Shown: one piece after another, positions 36,667-46,811 of the stretch
How positions within the stretch are numbered: position 1 is the first letter of the stretch
Layout: every line of letters starts with the position of its first letter
Assembly (NCBI GenBank): GCA_021738565.1
Contig: JAIPBT010000015.1
Span: 1 to 64,000 of the forward strand
Length of the DNA stretch: 64,000 nt
Direction of reading: 5' to 3'
Source: Bacteroidales bacterium
GTDB taxonomy: Bacteria; Bacteroidota; Bacteroidia; Bacteroidales; GCA-2748055
Made by a program: the position numbers and the translations under genes
The notes under the pieces: model-generated
What the model was told of the DNA's origin: nothing
The model's input: only the letters and a program-made list of their open reading frames with translations
The model's database searches: none

Positions 36667-39384
36667 ATGTCAAAAGTTAAGCGTGTTTATACCTTTGGGG
36701 ACAAAAAGGCTGAAGGAAAAGCTGACATGAAAAATCTACTGGGAGGAAAAGGAGCCAATCTTGCTGAAATGAATCTCATCGGGGTTCCGGTTCCTCCAGG
36801 GTTTACGATCACAACTGAAGTTTGTGCGGAGTATTATCAGCTCGGACGTGAGAAAGTAACAGAAATTCTGAAGCCTGAGGTAGAGGCTGCAGTGAAGAAT
36901 GTCGAGCAGATCATGGGAACCAGATTTGGGAGCAATGAGAATCCCTGCCTGATGTCTGTTCGTTCCGGAGCAAGGGTTTCCATGCCCGGCATGATGGATA
37001 CAGTATTGAATCTCGGAATGAATGAGAATGCTGTTCAGGGGCTGACCGCGAAAACCGGTAATGAGAAATTTGCATGGGACAGCTATCGCCGGTTTGTTCA
37101 GATGTACGGTGATGTTGTTCTGGGCATGAAACCTGAAAGCAAGGAGGATATTGATCCTTTCGAGGAGATCCTTGAAGAGTTGAAAGAAGCCAAAGGTATT
37201 GTCAATGACAATGAATTAGATGTTGAGGACCTTAAGGGACTGGTTGAAAAATTTAAGGCTGCTGTTAAAAAGCAGACCGGCCAGGATTTCCCTGTAGATC
37301 CCTGGGATCAGCTGTGGGGAGCAGTTATGGCAGTTTTTGATAGCTGGAATACAGACAGGGCCATTTATTATCGACAGATGCACCAGATCCCGGAAGAGTG
37401 GGGAACCGCAGTGAATGTCCAGGCCATGGTATTCGGAAACATGGGCAATAAGTCCGGTACAGGTGTTGCGTTTACAAGGGATGCTGCAACCGGTGAAGAT
37501 ATTTTCAACGGCGAATACCTGATCGATGCACAGGGAGAAGATGTTGTTGCAGGTGTGCGTACGCCGCAACAGATAACCAAAGAGGGTTCTCTCCGATGGG
37601 CAAAGCTTGCAGGTGTTCCTGAAGAAGAACGGGTATCAAAATATCCTTCGCTGGAGGAACTGATGCCTGAAGTATACAAGGGGTTGGATGATACCCAGAC
37701 AAAGCTTGAGAATCACTACAGGGACATGCAGGATATAGAGTTTACAATCCAGGATGAAAAACTCTGGATGTTGCAGACCCGGAACGGAAAACGTACAGCT
37801 GCTTCAATGGTGAAGGTCGCCATGGATCTTCTGCGCGATGGGATGATCGATGAAAAGACCGCATTGCTTCGGCAGGAACCTTCAAAACTGGATGAATTGC
37901 TCCACCCGGTCTTTGATAAATCAGCACTTTCAAAAGGAACCGTTATTGCCAAAGGACTTCCTGCTTCACCCGGGGCAGCTACCGGTCAGGTTGTATTCTT
38001 TGCCGATGAAGCAGAAAAGTACCCTGAGTCCATTCTTGTAAGGATTGAAACATCACCTGAGGACCTCGAAGGAATGAACATTGCCAGAGGAATTCTCACT
38101 GCACGTGGAGGTATGACTTCACATGCCGCCGTTGTTGCACGGGGTATGGGAAAATGTTGTGTTTCAGGAGCAGGTGGAGTGAAGGTTAATTACAGGGAAC
38201 GGACCATGTCTGTTTCAGGTAAAACACTGAAGGAAGGTGACTGGATCTCGCTCGATGGAACATCAGGTATCGTATATGAAGGTAAAATTGATACGATCGA
38301 TCCGGAATTAAGTGGTGATTTTGCCAATATTATGGAACTTGCTGAAAAGCACACCAAAATGGATGTAAGGACGAATGCCGACACTCCCGATGATGCAGTA
38401 ACTGCGAGGGATTTCGGAGCGAAGGGTATTGGACTTACACGAACTGAACATATGTTCTTTGAAGGAGAACGTATCATAGCCATGCGTGAAATGATCCTTG
38501 CATCCAATGAGAATGAAAGAAGAAAAGCACTTGAAAAATTATTGCCTTATCAAAGGGAAGATTTCGAAGGAATACTCGAGGCAATGCAGGGATATGGTGT
38601 GACGATCAGACTACTGGACCCGCCTTTGCATGAATTTGTTCCCCACGATGATGCCAATCAGAAGATCATGGCTGAGCAAATGGGAGTGACTGTTGACGAG
38701 ATTAAGGCGCTGGTTGATGACCTGCACGAATTTAACCCGATGCTCGGGCACAGGGGATGCCGTCTTGGAAATACATATCCGGAAATCACCGAAATGCAGG
38801 CAAGGGCGATCATTGAGGCCGCTGTTAATTTGAAGAAGAAGGGCATTGATGCCCGTCCGGAAATCATGGTACCTCTCATTGGTACGGTAAAGGAGTTTCA
38901 ATTGCAGGATGAGATCATCAGGGCTACCGCTGAAAAGGTATTTGAGGAGAAAGGTGAAAAATGCGAATACCAGGTTGGAACAATGATCGAAATTCCCCGC
39001 GCTGCGCTTGTTGCTGACGAAATTGCAAAGCATGCTGAATTTTTCTCATTCGGCACAAATGACCTTACACAGATGGGATTTGGATATTCAAGAGATGATG
39101 CAGGGAAATTCCTTCCTATTTATATCAAGAAAGGCATACTGAAGACCGATCCGTTCCAGTCTCTCGATCAGGAGGGTATCGGACAGCTTGTAGAGATTGG
39201 GACAACCAGGGGCCGCTCCAGTAATTCAAATCTGAAAGTTGGCATCTGCGGTGAACATGGAGGTGATCCCAGCTCAGTGGAATTCTGTTACAGGACTGGC
39301 ATGAATTATGTAAGTTGTTCTCCTTTCCGGGTACCGATAGCAAGGCTTGCAGCAGCTCAAGCTTCGATCAAATACAAAAGATAG
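36667..39384 (+). CDS. ppdK: Pyruvate, phosphate dikinase
   Basis: Interconverts pyruvate, ATP and Pi with PEP, AMP and PPi. 905 aa. The N-terminal ATP-grasp domain carries KNLLGGKGANLAEM; the swivelling domain has its phospho-His near 487 in GGMTSHAAVVARGMG; the C-terminal PEP barrel shows GLTRTEHMFF, LGHRGCRLG and the catalytic Cys in VGICGEHGGDP. With pckA 118 bp downstream it handles the PEP node, either gluconeogenic or PPi-linked glycolytic. A clear terminator separates the two. Confidence 0.96.
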   Translation: MSKVKRVYTFGDKKAEGKADMKNLLGGKGANLAEMNLIGVPVPPGFTITTEVCAEYYQLGREKVTEILKPEVEAAVKNVEQIMGTRFGSNENPCLMSVRSGARVSMPGMMDTVLNLGMNENAVQGLTAKTGNEKFAWDSYRRFVQMYGDVVLGMKPESKEDIDPFEEILEELKEAKGIVNDNELDVEDLKGLVEKFKAAVKKQTGQDFPVDPWDQLWGAVMAVFDSWNTDRAIYYRQMHQIPEEWGTAVNVQAMVFGNMGNKSGTGVAFTRDAATGEDIFNGEYLIDAQGEDVVAGVRTPQQITKEGSLRWAKLAGVPEEERVSKYPSLEELMPEVYKGLDDTQTKLENHYRDMQDIEFTIQDEKLWMLQTRNGKRTAASMVKVAMDLLRDGMIDEKTALLRQEPSKLDELLHPVFDKSALSKGTVIAKGLPASPGAATGQVVFFADEAEKYPESILVRIETSPEDLEGMNIARGILTARGGMTSHAAVVARGMGKCCVSGAGGVKVNYRERTMSVSGKTLKEGDWISLDGTSGIVYEGKIDTIDPELSGDFANIMELAEKHTKMDVRTNADTPDDAVTARDFGAKGIGLTRTEHMFFEGERIIAMREMILASNENERRKALEKLLPYQREDFEGILEAMQGYGVTIRLLDPPLHEFVPHDDANQKIMAEQMGVTVDEIKALVDDLHEFNPMLGHRGCRLGNTYPEITEMQARAIIEAAVNLKKKGIDARPEIMVPLIGTVKEFQLQDEIIRATAEKVFEEKGEKCEYQVGTMIEIPRAALVADEIAKHAEFFSFGTNDLTQMGFGYSRDDAGKFLPIYIKKGILKTDPFQSLDQEGIGQLVEIGTTRGRSSNSNLKVGICGEHGGDPSSVEFCYRTGMNYVSCSPFRVPIARLAAAQASIKYKR

Positions 39385-39406
39385 GGAACCTGATAACAAT
39401 AAATTC

Positions 39407-39443
39407 AAAAGCAGTAATACTTTGTTTTGCTGCTTTTTTTTTT
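39407..39443 (+). terminator. Rho-independent terminator after ppdK
   Basis: AAAAGCAG (39407-39414) pairs with CTGCTTTT (39430-39437), followed by T to 39443. The stem is 8 bp and AT-rich at its base. Confidence 0.7.
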
Positions 39444-39502
39444 GATCTTTGATTAGATGTGTCTGTTTCATTAATTTTCCTTATTAATTCAATAATACGA
39501 AT

Positions 39503-41116
39503 ATGAACAAACATGTAAAAAATATCGACCTTCAGCAATACGGAATAAAGGACAATGCCGAAATCGTATACAATGCCAGTTATGATCTGCTCTATGAAGA
39601 GGAATTAAGTGACCTGGAAGGATTTGAGAAAGGTGTGTTAACAGAATTTGGAGCTGTAAAGGTAGATACAGGTAAGTTCACCGGTCGCTCCCCAAAGGAC
39701 AAGTATATTGTATTGGATGATACTACCAGAAATACCGTTTGGTGGCGAAATGAAAAAGCAAAATCCTCTGACAACAAGCCTATAACCAAAGAGGTTTGGG
39801 ACCATGGTTTGAAACTTGCTGTGGAGGAGCTGTCCGGTCAGCGGCTTTATGTAATGGATGTATTTTGCGGCGCCAATGAAGACAGCCGGCTGAGTGTAAG
39901 GTTTATTATGGAAGTGGCCTGGCAGGCGCACTTTGTGAAGAATATGTTCATTCGCCCATCTGAGGAAGAACTGGAAAATTTTAAACCGGACTTTGTTATG
40001 CTGAATGCTGCGAAAAAAACAAATCCACAGTGGAAAGAACAGGGATTGCATTCAGAAGTTTTCGTCTTTTTTAACCTTACTGAACGAATGGGAGTTATTG
40101 GCGGGTCATGGTATGGAGGAGAGATGAAAAAAGGAATATTCTCAATTATGAATTATTACCTGCCATTGAAGGGTATCGCTGCGATGCATTGTTCTGCAAA
40201 TGTTGGGAAAGAAGGAGATACCGCCATTTTCTTTGGGTTATCCGGAACAGGAAAAACAACCCTTTCCACAGATCCCAACAGGGCCCTGATAGGCGATGAT
40301 GAACATGGATGGGATGATGATGGAATCTTTAATTTTGAAGGCGGATGTTATGCCAAGACCATCCATCTGTCAAAAGAAAATGAACCTGATATATACAATG
40401 CTATACGCAAGGATGCTCTCCTTGAAAATGCGTCTGTTGACGCCGATGGAAAGGTGGATTTTGATGATGCATCGATAACAGAAAATACACGTGTATCTTA
40501 CCCTATATATCACATTGATAACATTGTTCGACCTGTATCAAAAGCAGGACATGCCAAACGTGTCATATTCCTTACAGCAGATGCATTCGGGGTCATGCCA
40601 CCCGTTTCCAGATTGACCCCCGGGCAAACAAAATATCATTTTCTCTCAGGTTTTACCGCCAAGCTTGCCGGAACTGAATTGGGTATCACGGAACCTGTGC
40701 CTGCTTTTTCGGCTTGCTTTGGCGCAGCTTTTTTATTACTGCACCCAACAAAATACGGACAGGAGCTTGGAAGGAGGATGCAGGCAGCCGGATCAACTGC
40801 TTACCTTGTAAATACTGGTTGGAATGGTAGCGGGAAACGAATTTCAATTAAAGATACCCGTCTCATTATTGATGCAATTTTAAACGGCACGATCGACAAG
40901 GCCGAAACAACTACAATACCCTATTTCAATCTTCAGATTCCTGTTTCTGTTAAAGGAGTAGATGAAGGAATCCTTGACCCGCGCCGTACGTACCAGGATC
41001 CGGCAGAGTGGGAAAGAAAGGCAAAGGACCTTGCCAGGAAGTTTATCGATAATTTCATGCAATTCACTGATAACGAGGAAGGAAAAAAACTGGTTAAAGA
41101 AGGTCCGCAATTATGA
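39503..41116 (+). CDS. pckA: Phosphoenolpyruvate carboxykinase (ATP)
   Basis: Interconverts oxaloacetate and PEP with ATP/ADP. 537 aa. Signatures: [11 protein letters not shown], substrate-side YHIDN, the P-loop [11 protein letters not shown] near 245-255, and [20 protein letters not shown] for metal and nucleotide. In anaerobic Bacteroidota it often runs in the CO2-fixing direction towards succinate. Its stop overlaps the plsY start by 4 bp (ATGA), an unusual coupling between carbon metabolism and lipid synthesis. Confidence 0.97.
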   Translation: MNKHVKNIDLQQYGIKDNAEIVYNASYDLLYEEELSDLEGFEKGVLTEFGAVKVDTGKFTGRSPKDKYIVLDDTTRNTVWWRNEKAKSSDNKPITKEVWDHGLKLAVEELSGQRLYVMDVFCGANEDSRLSVRFIMEVAWQAHFVKNMFIRPSEEELENFKPDFVMLNAAKKTNPQWKEQGLHSEVFVFFNLTERMGVIGGSWYGGEMKKGIFSIMNYYLPLKGIAAMHCSANVGKEGDTAIFFGLSGTGKTTLSTDPNRALIGDDEHGWDDDGIFNFEGGCYAKTIHLSKENEPDIYNAIRKDALLENASVDADGKVDFDDASITENTRVSYPIYHIDNIVRPVSKAGHAKRVIFLTADAFGVMPPVSRLTPGQTKYHFLSGFTAKLAGTELGITEPVPAFSACFGAAFLLLHPTKYGQELGRRMQAAGSTAYLVNTGWNGSGKRISIKDTRLIIDAILNGTIDKAETTTIPYFNLQIPVSVKGVDEGILDPRRTYQDPAEWERKAKDLARKFIDNFMQFTDNEEGKKLVKEGPQL

Positions 41117-41754
41117 TCTTTGCACCATATTTGCTTATACCGGCTGCGTACCTGATCGGATCAGTCCCTACTGCTGTATGGACCGGAAAGATCCTGCATG
41201 GATTGGATATTCGCGATCATGGGAGTGGTAATGCAGGTGCCACCAATGTAATGAGGGTGCTGGGGATCAAAACGGGCATACCGGTTCTGATCATTGATAT
41301 GGTAAAAGGACTGCTGGCGGTGAAACTTGTACATTTCCAGTCGTTATTCACTGCCGGTCAGGAGTCATATATTGCTTTTTCCATTGTTCTGGGGGCAGCA
41401 GCTGTGGTTGGACATATTTTTCCTGTACTGGCCGGTTTCAGAGGAGGAAAAGGTGTTGCCACCATCACCGGAGTCTGTATTGCAATCCATCCCCTTGCTA
41501 CCATTTTCTCAATAATGGTATTTGTGCTTGTGCTCCTGATATCAAGGTATGTATCGCTGGGTTCGGTTATTGCAGGTCTTTCATTCCCCGTCTGGATCAT
41601 GCTTGTTTTTCAGTCGGAGTATAAAACACTGTGGATTTTCTCTTTATTTGTTGCTGTGTTACTTTTGGTAACACACAATAGGAATATAAGGAGACTTGTT
41701 TTGGGAAAAGAGCCCATTGCCGATTTTATTTTCAGGAAAAAGAAGGAAAACTAA
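41113..41754 (+). CDS. plsY: Glycerol-3-phosphate acyltransferase PlsY
   Basis: Inner-membrane enzyme that transfers acyl from acyl-phosphate to glycerol-3-phosphate, the first step of phospholipid synthesis. 213 aa with about five helices. The three PlsY motifs are visible: YLIGSVPTA with [15 protein letters not shown], then FRGGKGVAT, and the third loop THNRNIRRL. The ATG overlaps the pckA stop. Converges on cdaA with 2 bp between. Confidence 0.93.
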   Translation: MIFAPYLLIPAAYLIGSVPTAVWTGKILHGLDIRDHGSGNAGATNVMRVLGIKTGIPVLIIDMVKGLLAVKLVHFQSLFTAGQESYIAFSIVLGAAAVVGHIFPVLAGFRGGKGVATITGVCIAIHPLATIFSIMVFVLVLLISRYVSLGSVIAGLSFPVWIMLVFQSEYKTLWIFSLFVAVLLLVTHNRNIRRLVLGKEPIADFIFRKKKEN

Positions 41755-41756
41755 CC

Positions 41757-42542
41757 TTATTCTCCACCGAATTCCTCTTCAAGTTTTATTGTAAGTGCTT
41801 TGATACCGATATTCTTTTGGAGTATCCCGTTCTCTGCCACTGAAATCTGTCCCGTCTCTTCAGAAACGATCACTACAAATGAATCGGTTACTTCTGACAT
41901 ACCAAGCGCCGCCCTGTGCCTGAGCCCGTATTCAGGTGGGAGGTTGGGTTTGTCCGTGACGGGTAAAATGACCCTGGCGGCCGTAACAATATTCCTGTCC
42001 AGTACAATGGCCCCGTCATGCAGTGGTCCGTTTTTATTGAATATGCTCATGATCAGCCTGCTGGAAGTCTGACTGTTCAGCACTTCTGCAGATTCTGTAT
42101 ACATTTTCAGATTTGATTTTTTTCTGATTACGATAAGTGCTCCCGTTTTGTTCTGGGACATCTGCATAACAGCTTTCAGGACCGATTTAATGGGTATCTT
42201 GGGCTTGGATTCAAAGCGCATGTTAAAGATCTTTTCAAGACTGATCATATTTCCATCCACATACCTTGAACCCATATAGATAAGAAAACGTCTTATTTCC
42301 TGCTGAAAGACTATGATCAATGCTATGACTCCCACACCGATGACCTGGCCTATGATCTTGCTCAGCAATTCCATTTGCAAGGCGCCCACTACCCACCAGA
42401 AGATATAGATTACAGCAATTGCGATGATGATATTGAGTGCTACAGTACCTCTGACTAGCAAATAAAGCTGGTACAGCAGGACAGCAACCAGAAAGATGTC
42501 AATTATATCCAGCAGCCTGATATGTATGAATAGTGGAGACAT
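41757..42542 (-). CDS. cdaA: Diadenylate cyclase CdaA
   Basis: Membrane-bound enzyme that makes cyclic di-AMP from two ATP. 261 aa: three N-terminal helices (about 8-80) then the DAC domain with the catalytic motifs LHDGAIVL and YGLRHRAALG, plus a conserved SEETGQIS. c-di-AMP usually controls potassium and cell-wall homeostasis. The upstream gene in the same direction is folP, a common pairing in Bacteroidota. No CdaR or GlmM partner is next to it. No c-di-AMP riboswitch was seen. Confidence 0.93.
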   Translation of the reverse strand: MSPLFIHIRLLDIIDIFLVAVLLYQLYLLVRGTVALNIIIAIAVIYIFWWVVGALQMELLSKIIGQVIGVGVIALIIVFQQEIRRFLIYMGSRYVDGNMISLEKIFNMRFESKPKIPIKSVLKAVMQMSQNKTGALIVIRKKSNLKMYTESAEVLNSQTSSRLIMSIFNKNGPLHDGAIVLDRNIVTAARVILPVTDKPNLPPEYGLRHRAALGMSEVTDSFVVIVSEETGQISVAENGILQKNIGIKALTIKLEEEFGGE

Positions 42543-42558
42543 GCAACGTAAATTAAAA

Positions 42559-42566
42559 CAAATGTA
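42559..42566 (-). promoter_or_regulatory. Bacteroidota -7 box TACATTTG for cdaA
   Basis: On the minus strand TACATTTG lies 17 bp before the cdaA ATG, in the 44-bp gap after folP. No clear -33 TTTG. If used, cdaA would have a very short leader and be expressed apart from folP. Confidence 0.4.
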
Positions 42567-42586
42567 CTAAAAGATGATGAATCATG

Positions 42587-43465
42587 TCACCTGACTGTTT
42601 TGTTTGCTGCCAGGTGGATATGGATGGCCTGCTTTGCCTCTTTCACATCATGGACCCTGAGGATATTCACACCATTGTTTAAAAGTATCATGTGTGCAGC
42701 AGTGGTTCCGTTCAAGGCATTTTCACTGTTTGTGTTCAAAAGTTTATAGATCATGGATTTCCTTGAAATGCCAGCAACTACTGGTAGTTCAAACATTTGA
42801 AAAGCGTAGGAATGTCCGAGCAGATCGTAATTTTGATCCAGGGTTTTACCAAAACCAAATCCGGGATCAATTAATATGTCGGCAATCCCTTTCTTGTGCA
42901 GGAAATTAATTTTTGCAGAGAAGTACTGGATAATTTCATCCGTAACATTTTCATACACCGGGTTGTCCTGCATGTTTCCAGGATTCCCCTGCATATGCAT
43001 AATGATATATGGAATGTTTGATTTGATGATGGTCGGGATCATGTTTTCATCGAATTCCCCGGCTGAAATGTCATTTATCATATCAATTTCATAGGAGGCC
43101 AACATTTCTTTAACTACACTGCTTCGGTAAGTATCAATTGAAATTATTGCGTCCGGAAAATTTTCCCTGATCAGTGATATTACCGGATGCAGCCGGTCTT
43201 GTTCCTCCTGGTCACTTATCTCGCTGGCTCCTGGGCGTGATGATACTGCTCCGACATCAATAATATCCGCACCCTGATCCAACATTTCTCCGGCACGATC
43301 GAGCGTGGCAGAGGGATTATTGTAGTGCCCGCCATCATAAAAAGAATCAGGTGTAATATTCAGAATACCCATTACCTTTGGCGTATCCAGGCCAACCAGT
43401 TTGCCCCTGCAGTTCAAACTGCGGTTTTTTGAAAAAAATGTATCTTTAACCTTATTTTTTTTCAT
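42587..43465 (-). CDS. folP: Dihydropteroate synthase
   Basis: Condenses p-aminobenzoate with hydroxymethyl-dihydropterin diphosphate in folate synthesis. 292 aa TIM barrel with MGILNITPDSFYDGG, GADIIDVGAVSSRPGA, DPGFGFGKT, ISRKSMI and a C-terminal LRVHDVKEA. The 20-residue N-terminal leader is a little longer than in E. coli. Divergent from tmk; upstream of cdaA by 44 bp. Confidence 0.95.
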   Translation of the reverse strand: MKKNKVKDTFFSKNRSLNCRGKLVGLDTPKVMGILNITPDSFYDGGHYNNPSATLDRAGEMLDQGADIIDVGAVSSRPGASEISDQEEQDRLHPVISLIRENFPDAIISIDTYRSSVVKEMLASYEIDMINDISAGEFDENMIPTIIKSNIPYIIMHMQGNPGNMQDNPVYENVTDEIIQYFSAKINFLHKKGIADILIDPGFGFGKTLDQNYDLLGHSYAFQMFELPVVAGISRKSMIYKLLNTNSENALNGTTAAHMILLNNGVNILRVHDVKEAKQAIHIHLAANKTVR

Positions 43466-43591
43466 GGGTAAAACAAAGGTGTTTGCAGATGTGTTGAACC
43501 ATTATTGTACGGCTTGTTAACACTTATTATCAGTTCCATTTATGCAGAACAAAATAAGTAAAAAATATTCATTTTCAACTTTAAAGACGCA

Positions 43592-44266
43592 ATGAGATTC
43601 ATAGTGATTGAAGGTTTGGACGGCTCGGGAAAGTCAACCCAGTTGACGATGCTGGGAAAATTTCTCGAAAAGCGTTCGGTTCCATATAGATACCTGCACT
43701 TTCCAAGGCTCGAAGAAGGAATTTACGGTAAACTTATCGCAAGATTCCTGAGGGGGGAAATGGGGGATATCGACCAGGTTGATCCATACCTTGTGGCTCT
43801 TATCTTTGCGGGCGACAGGTTTGATGCCAGGCTTCAGATAGAGAAATGGATTGACGCAGGGTACCTGGTAATTGTCGATCGCTATGTTTATTCAAATATA
43901 GCGTTCCAGGGAGCGAAGCTGAAAACACCTGAGGATCAGCAAAAACTCGCAAAATGGATCATTGATCTTGAATATGGTTACCACCGGATTCCTGAGCCGG
44001 ATAAAAATATTTTCCTGAATGTTCCTTTCCAGTTTACAAAGAAGCGTTTGACGGAGAAAAGGGCTGGAGGTGACAGGACTTACCTGAAAGGCAAAGATGA
44101 CATCCATGAAAAAGACCTGACCTTCCAGGAGCGGGTCAGGATGATCTATCAAACCGTATGCATGTCATTTGGAAATTTATCAATCATTGATTGTTCCGGT
44201 CCTGCAGGTGAAATGAAACGTCCGGAGGATATTTTTAGCGATTTGAAGAGAGAATTAGGTTTTTAA
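43592..44266 (+). CDS. tmk: Thymidylate kinase (dTMP kinase)
   Basis: Phosphorylates dTMP to dTDP. 224 aa. P-loop GLDGSGKST (8-16), the DRF segment FAGDRFDA, DRYVYSNIAFQGA, and a Lys/Arg-rich LID region (KKRLTEKRAGGDRTYLKG). Slightly longer than E. coli Tmk. It starts a plus-strand run with the DoxX-like gene and the permease gene. Confidence 0.92.
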   Translation: MRFIVIEGLDGSGKSTQLTMLGKFLEKRSVPYRYLHFPRLEEGIYGKLIARFLRGEMGDIDQVDPYLVALIFAGDRFDARLQIEKWIDAGYLVIVDRYVYSNIAFQGAKLKTPEDQQKLAKWIIDLEYGYHRIPEPDKNIFLNVPFQFTKKRLTEKRAGGDRTYLKGKDDIHEKDLTFQERVRMIYQTVCMSFGNLSIIDCSGPAGEMKRPEDIFSDLKRELGF

Positions 44267-44290
44267 TTAATAAATAAGATTGCCCGAAAT

Positions 44291-45655
44291 ATGAGATTTA
44301 TAAGAACCCTGAGTCGTTTGTTACTTGGAATATTGTTTATTTTCAGTGGCTTTGTAAAAGCCCTTGATCCGATGGGATCCGCTTATAAATTCACAGATTA
44401 TTTTAATGCTTTTGGAATGGAATTCCTCAGTTTCCTGAGTTTACCGCTCGGGATATTGCTGGCAGGATTTGAGCTGGTGTTGGGAATGGTCCTTTTACTT
44501 GGTTATCAGAAAAGAGTCACCTACTGGGTGTTGCTGGTTTTTATGGGCTTCTTTACCATACTTACCTTTGTACTTGCCCTGACCAATCCTGTAACTGATT
44601 GCGGATGTTTTGGAGATGCAATAATTATAACGAACTGGCAGACTTTCTTTAAAAACCTGGTCTTCATGGTATTTGTGCTCATTCTTTTCAATGCACGAAA
44701 CAGGAGCAAAAACGTTCTGAAAGATTCACATGAAACCGGTATCATTTTCTTGCTGTATACGTTTGCTGTATTTTTTTCAGTATACTGTCTGAGACATTTG
44801 CCGGTTATTGATTTCAGACCCTATGATAACGGCACCAATATATACGAGGAAATGTCCATCCCTGAAGGTGCCCCGGTTGATGAATATGAAACGATCCTCT
44901 ATTACAAGAATCTTGACACAGGCAATGAAGAAGCATTCACCATTGAAAATTATCCGACAGATACAGTACAATATCAATTTGTTACCAGTGAATCGAAATT
45001 GATCAAAAAGGGATATGAGCCGCCCATTCATGATTTTGGAGTCATTGATCCCAATGGAAATGATGTTACGGATATCCTGCTTGATTATCATGGATATTCA
45101 CTTCTGATGTTAAGTTATGATCTTGAAGGAGCTGATGAGAACTCACTTGTTTCAGGGAACGACTGGTCGAAATTACAAATGCTGGCAGAAGATCTGCAGT
45201 TCATACCTGTGACTGCATCAGCTACCGGAGTAAAGAACAGCATAGCAGAAAATCTGGATCTTACCTATGATTTTTATTTAGCGGACGAGATTATGCTTAA
45301 AACCGTTGTTAGATCTAATCCTGGATTCGTTCTGCTTAAGAACGGTACCATCCTGGCCAAATGGTCTTTCCGGGATTTTCCTGATATTGGCTCGTGGAAC
45401 AAAGGATGGCCGGAAATGCTGGAACAGTTTGTATCCGGACAGGATCCTGAAGTTTTACAGTTGATCGAAGAAGGCTATATGGATGACATGACCATTGATA
45501 TGATCGAATTTGACAGGACGGCAAATAAAATCGTATCCCTTAAAAGTACGGATTATACTGACAGACTTACATGGATTGTGGCCATACTTATGGTTGTTTT
45601 GATCCTTGTAGCATTGCAATTTATGCCGAAATATAAAATCAGGGAACGTGTTTAG
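44291..45655 (+). CDS. DoxX/MauE-like membrane protein of the BT_3928 type
   Basis: 454 aa. Four N-terminal helices (1 to about 140) form a DoxX/MauE-like bundle with the Cys pair TDCGCFGD typical of redox-linked MauE proteins; a fifth helix is near 150-168. A large extracytoplasmic domain (about 175-420) looks thioredoxin-like in order (FVLLKNGTILAKW) but lacks CxxC. A last helix is at about 428-446. Bacteroidales carry this architecture next to tpiA, as here. Function unknown; a role in envelope redox or respiration is inference. Confidence 0.8.
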   Translation: MRFIRTLSRLLLGILFIFSGFVKALDPMGSAYKFTDYFNAFGMEFLSFLSLPLGILLAGFELVLGMVLLLGYQKRVTYWVLLVFMGFFTILTFVLALTNPVTDCGCFGDAIIITNWQTFFKNLVFMVFVLILFNARNRSKNVLKDSHETGIIFLLYTFAVFFSVYCLRHLPVIDFRPYDNGTNIYEEMSIPEGAPVDEYETILYYKNLDTGNEEAFTIENYPTDTVQYQFVTSESKLIKKGYEPPIHDFGVIDPNGNDVTDILLDYHGYSLLMLSYDLEGADENSLVSGNDWSKLQMLAEDLQFIPVTASATGVKNSIAENLDLTYDFYLADEIMLKTVVRSNPGFVLLKNGTILAKWSFRDFPDIGSWNKGWPEMLEQFVSGQDPEVLQLIEEGYMDDMTIDMIEFDRTANKIVSLKSTDYTDRLTWIVAILMVVLILVALQFMPKYKIRERV

Positions 45656-46730
45656 GAGGATCATATCGAGGGTGGGCTATGGATTTCTTGTATTGTGGGG
45701 TGTGGTTACCCTGGTATTTGTATTGTTCAATATATTGCCGGGTGATCCTGCCCGTATGATGCTGGGGCAGCGTGCTGACCTTGAAACTGTTGAAAAAATA
45801 AGAAAAGAGATAGGACTGGATAAACCCATTGCACTTCAGTATGTAAGATACATCAATGATTTGTCGCCCTTATCTTTGCATCATCCAAAAGATAAAAACC
45901 ATTATTTTTATCTGGACCATGATAAGTATCCTTCACACATAAAAATATTTTCGCTTAAAAAAAACCTTGTGTTGATCATGAAGGCCCCTTACCTGGGGAC
46001 CAGCTATCAGAACAAGCGAACCGTTGGCAGTATGATCGGGGATGTGCTGCCTGCAACATTTTTATTGGCGCTGACATCGATTGTTTTTGCTTTCCTGGCC
46101 GGATTGCTGGTCGGAGTGCTATGTGCGATCAGGAAAGATACTGTATTTGATCGTATAGCATTGGTGATTAGCACTATAGGTGTATCCTTGCCGTCTTTTT
46201 TTACAGCCATACTTTTTGGATGGTTCTTTGCATTTGTACTTGCAGACATCACCCACCTGAATCTCACAGGAAATATTTATGAGATTGATGACCTCGGGAA
46301 CGGACGGATACTGGTTCTTAAGAACCTGATTCTTCCCGCACTTACACTTGGGATCAGGCCCCTGTCGATTATTATTCAGCTTACCCGCAATGCGATGCTT
46401 GATGTTCTGAACCAGGATTACATCCGGACTGCAAGGGCAAAGGGAATGCATTTCTCAAGGATCATTGCCAGGCATGCACTCAGGAACTCGATGAATCCAA
46501 TCATAACAGCTGTAAGCGGCTGGTTTGCATCCCTGATGGCCGGTGTGGTCTTTGTTGAATATATTTTTGGATGGAAAGGACTTGGATACCTTATCGTGAA
46601 CGCCCTGAACCAGTATGATATGCCGTTGGTACTTGGATCAGTCATTACCATTGCGGCCCTGTTTGTTCTGATCAATATCCTTGTTGACCTGACTTACGCT
46701 TTGTTGGATCCCAGGGTTCGGATCAAATGA
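45648..46730 (+). CDS. DppB-type ABC transporter permease
   Basis: 360 aa inner-membrane permease of the oligopeptide/nickel (binding-protein-dependent) type: NILPGDPARMMLG near the N-terminus, five further helices and the ATPase-docking EAA-like loop DYIRTARAKGMHFSRII. An insertion of about 55 aa (around 75-130) between helix 1 and the core is larger than in DppB. It overlaps the DoxX-like stop by 8 bp with a GTG start after AGG-rich sequence. No DppC, ATPase or binding-protein gene follows, so partners must be elsewhere. Confidence 0.85.
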   Translation: MFRRIISRVGYGFLVLWGVVTLVFVLFNILPGDPARMMLGQRADLETVEKIRKEIGLDKPIALQYVRYINDLSPLSLHHPKDKNHYFYLDHDKYPSHIKIFSLKKNLVLIMKAPYLGTSYQNKRTVGSMIGDVLPATFLLALTSIVFAFLAGLLVGVLCAIRKDTVFDRIALVISTIGVSLPSFFTAILFGWFFAFVLADITHLNLTGNIYEIDDLGNGRILVLKNLILPALTLGIRPLSIIIQLTRNAMLDVLNQDYIRTARAKGMHFSRIIARHALRNSMNPIITAVSGWFASLMAGVVFVEYIFGWKGLGYLIVNALNQYDMPLVLGSVITIAALFVLINILVDLTYALLDPRVRIK

Positions 46731-46811
46731 TCCACGCTGGTTTGATCAGTTTTAATCACGTTTTATTAATATATTTGAAAGTATTTTGAAATGAAAAAGG
46801 GAAATAAGATT

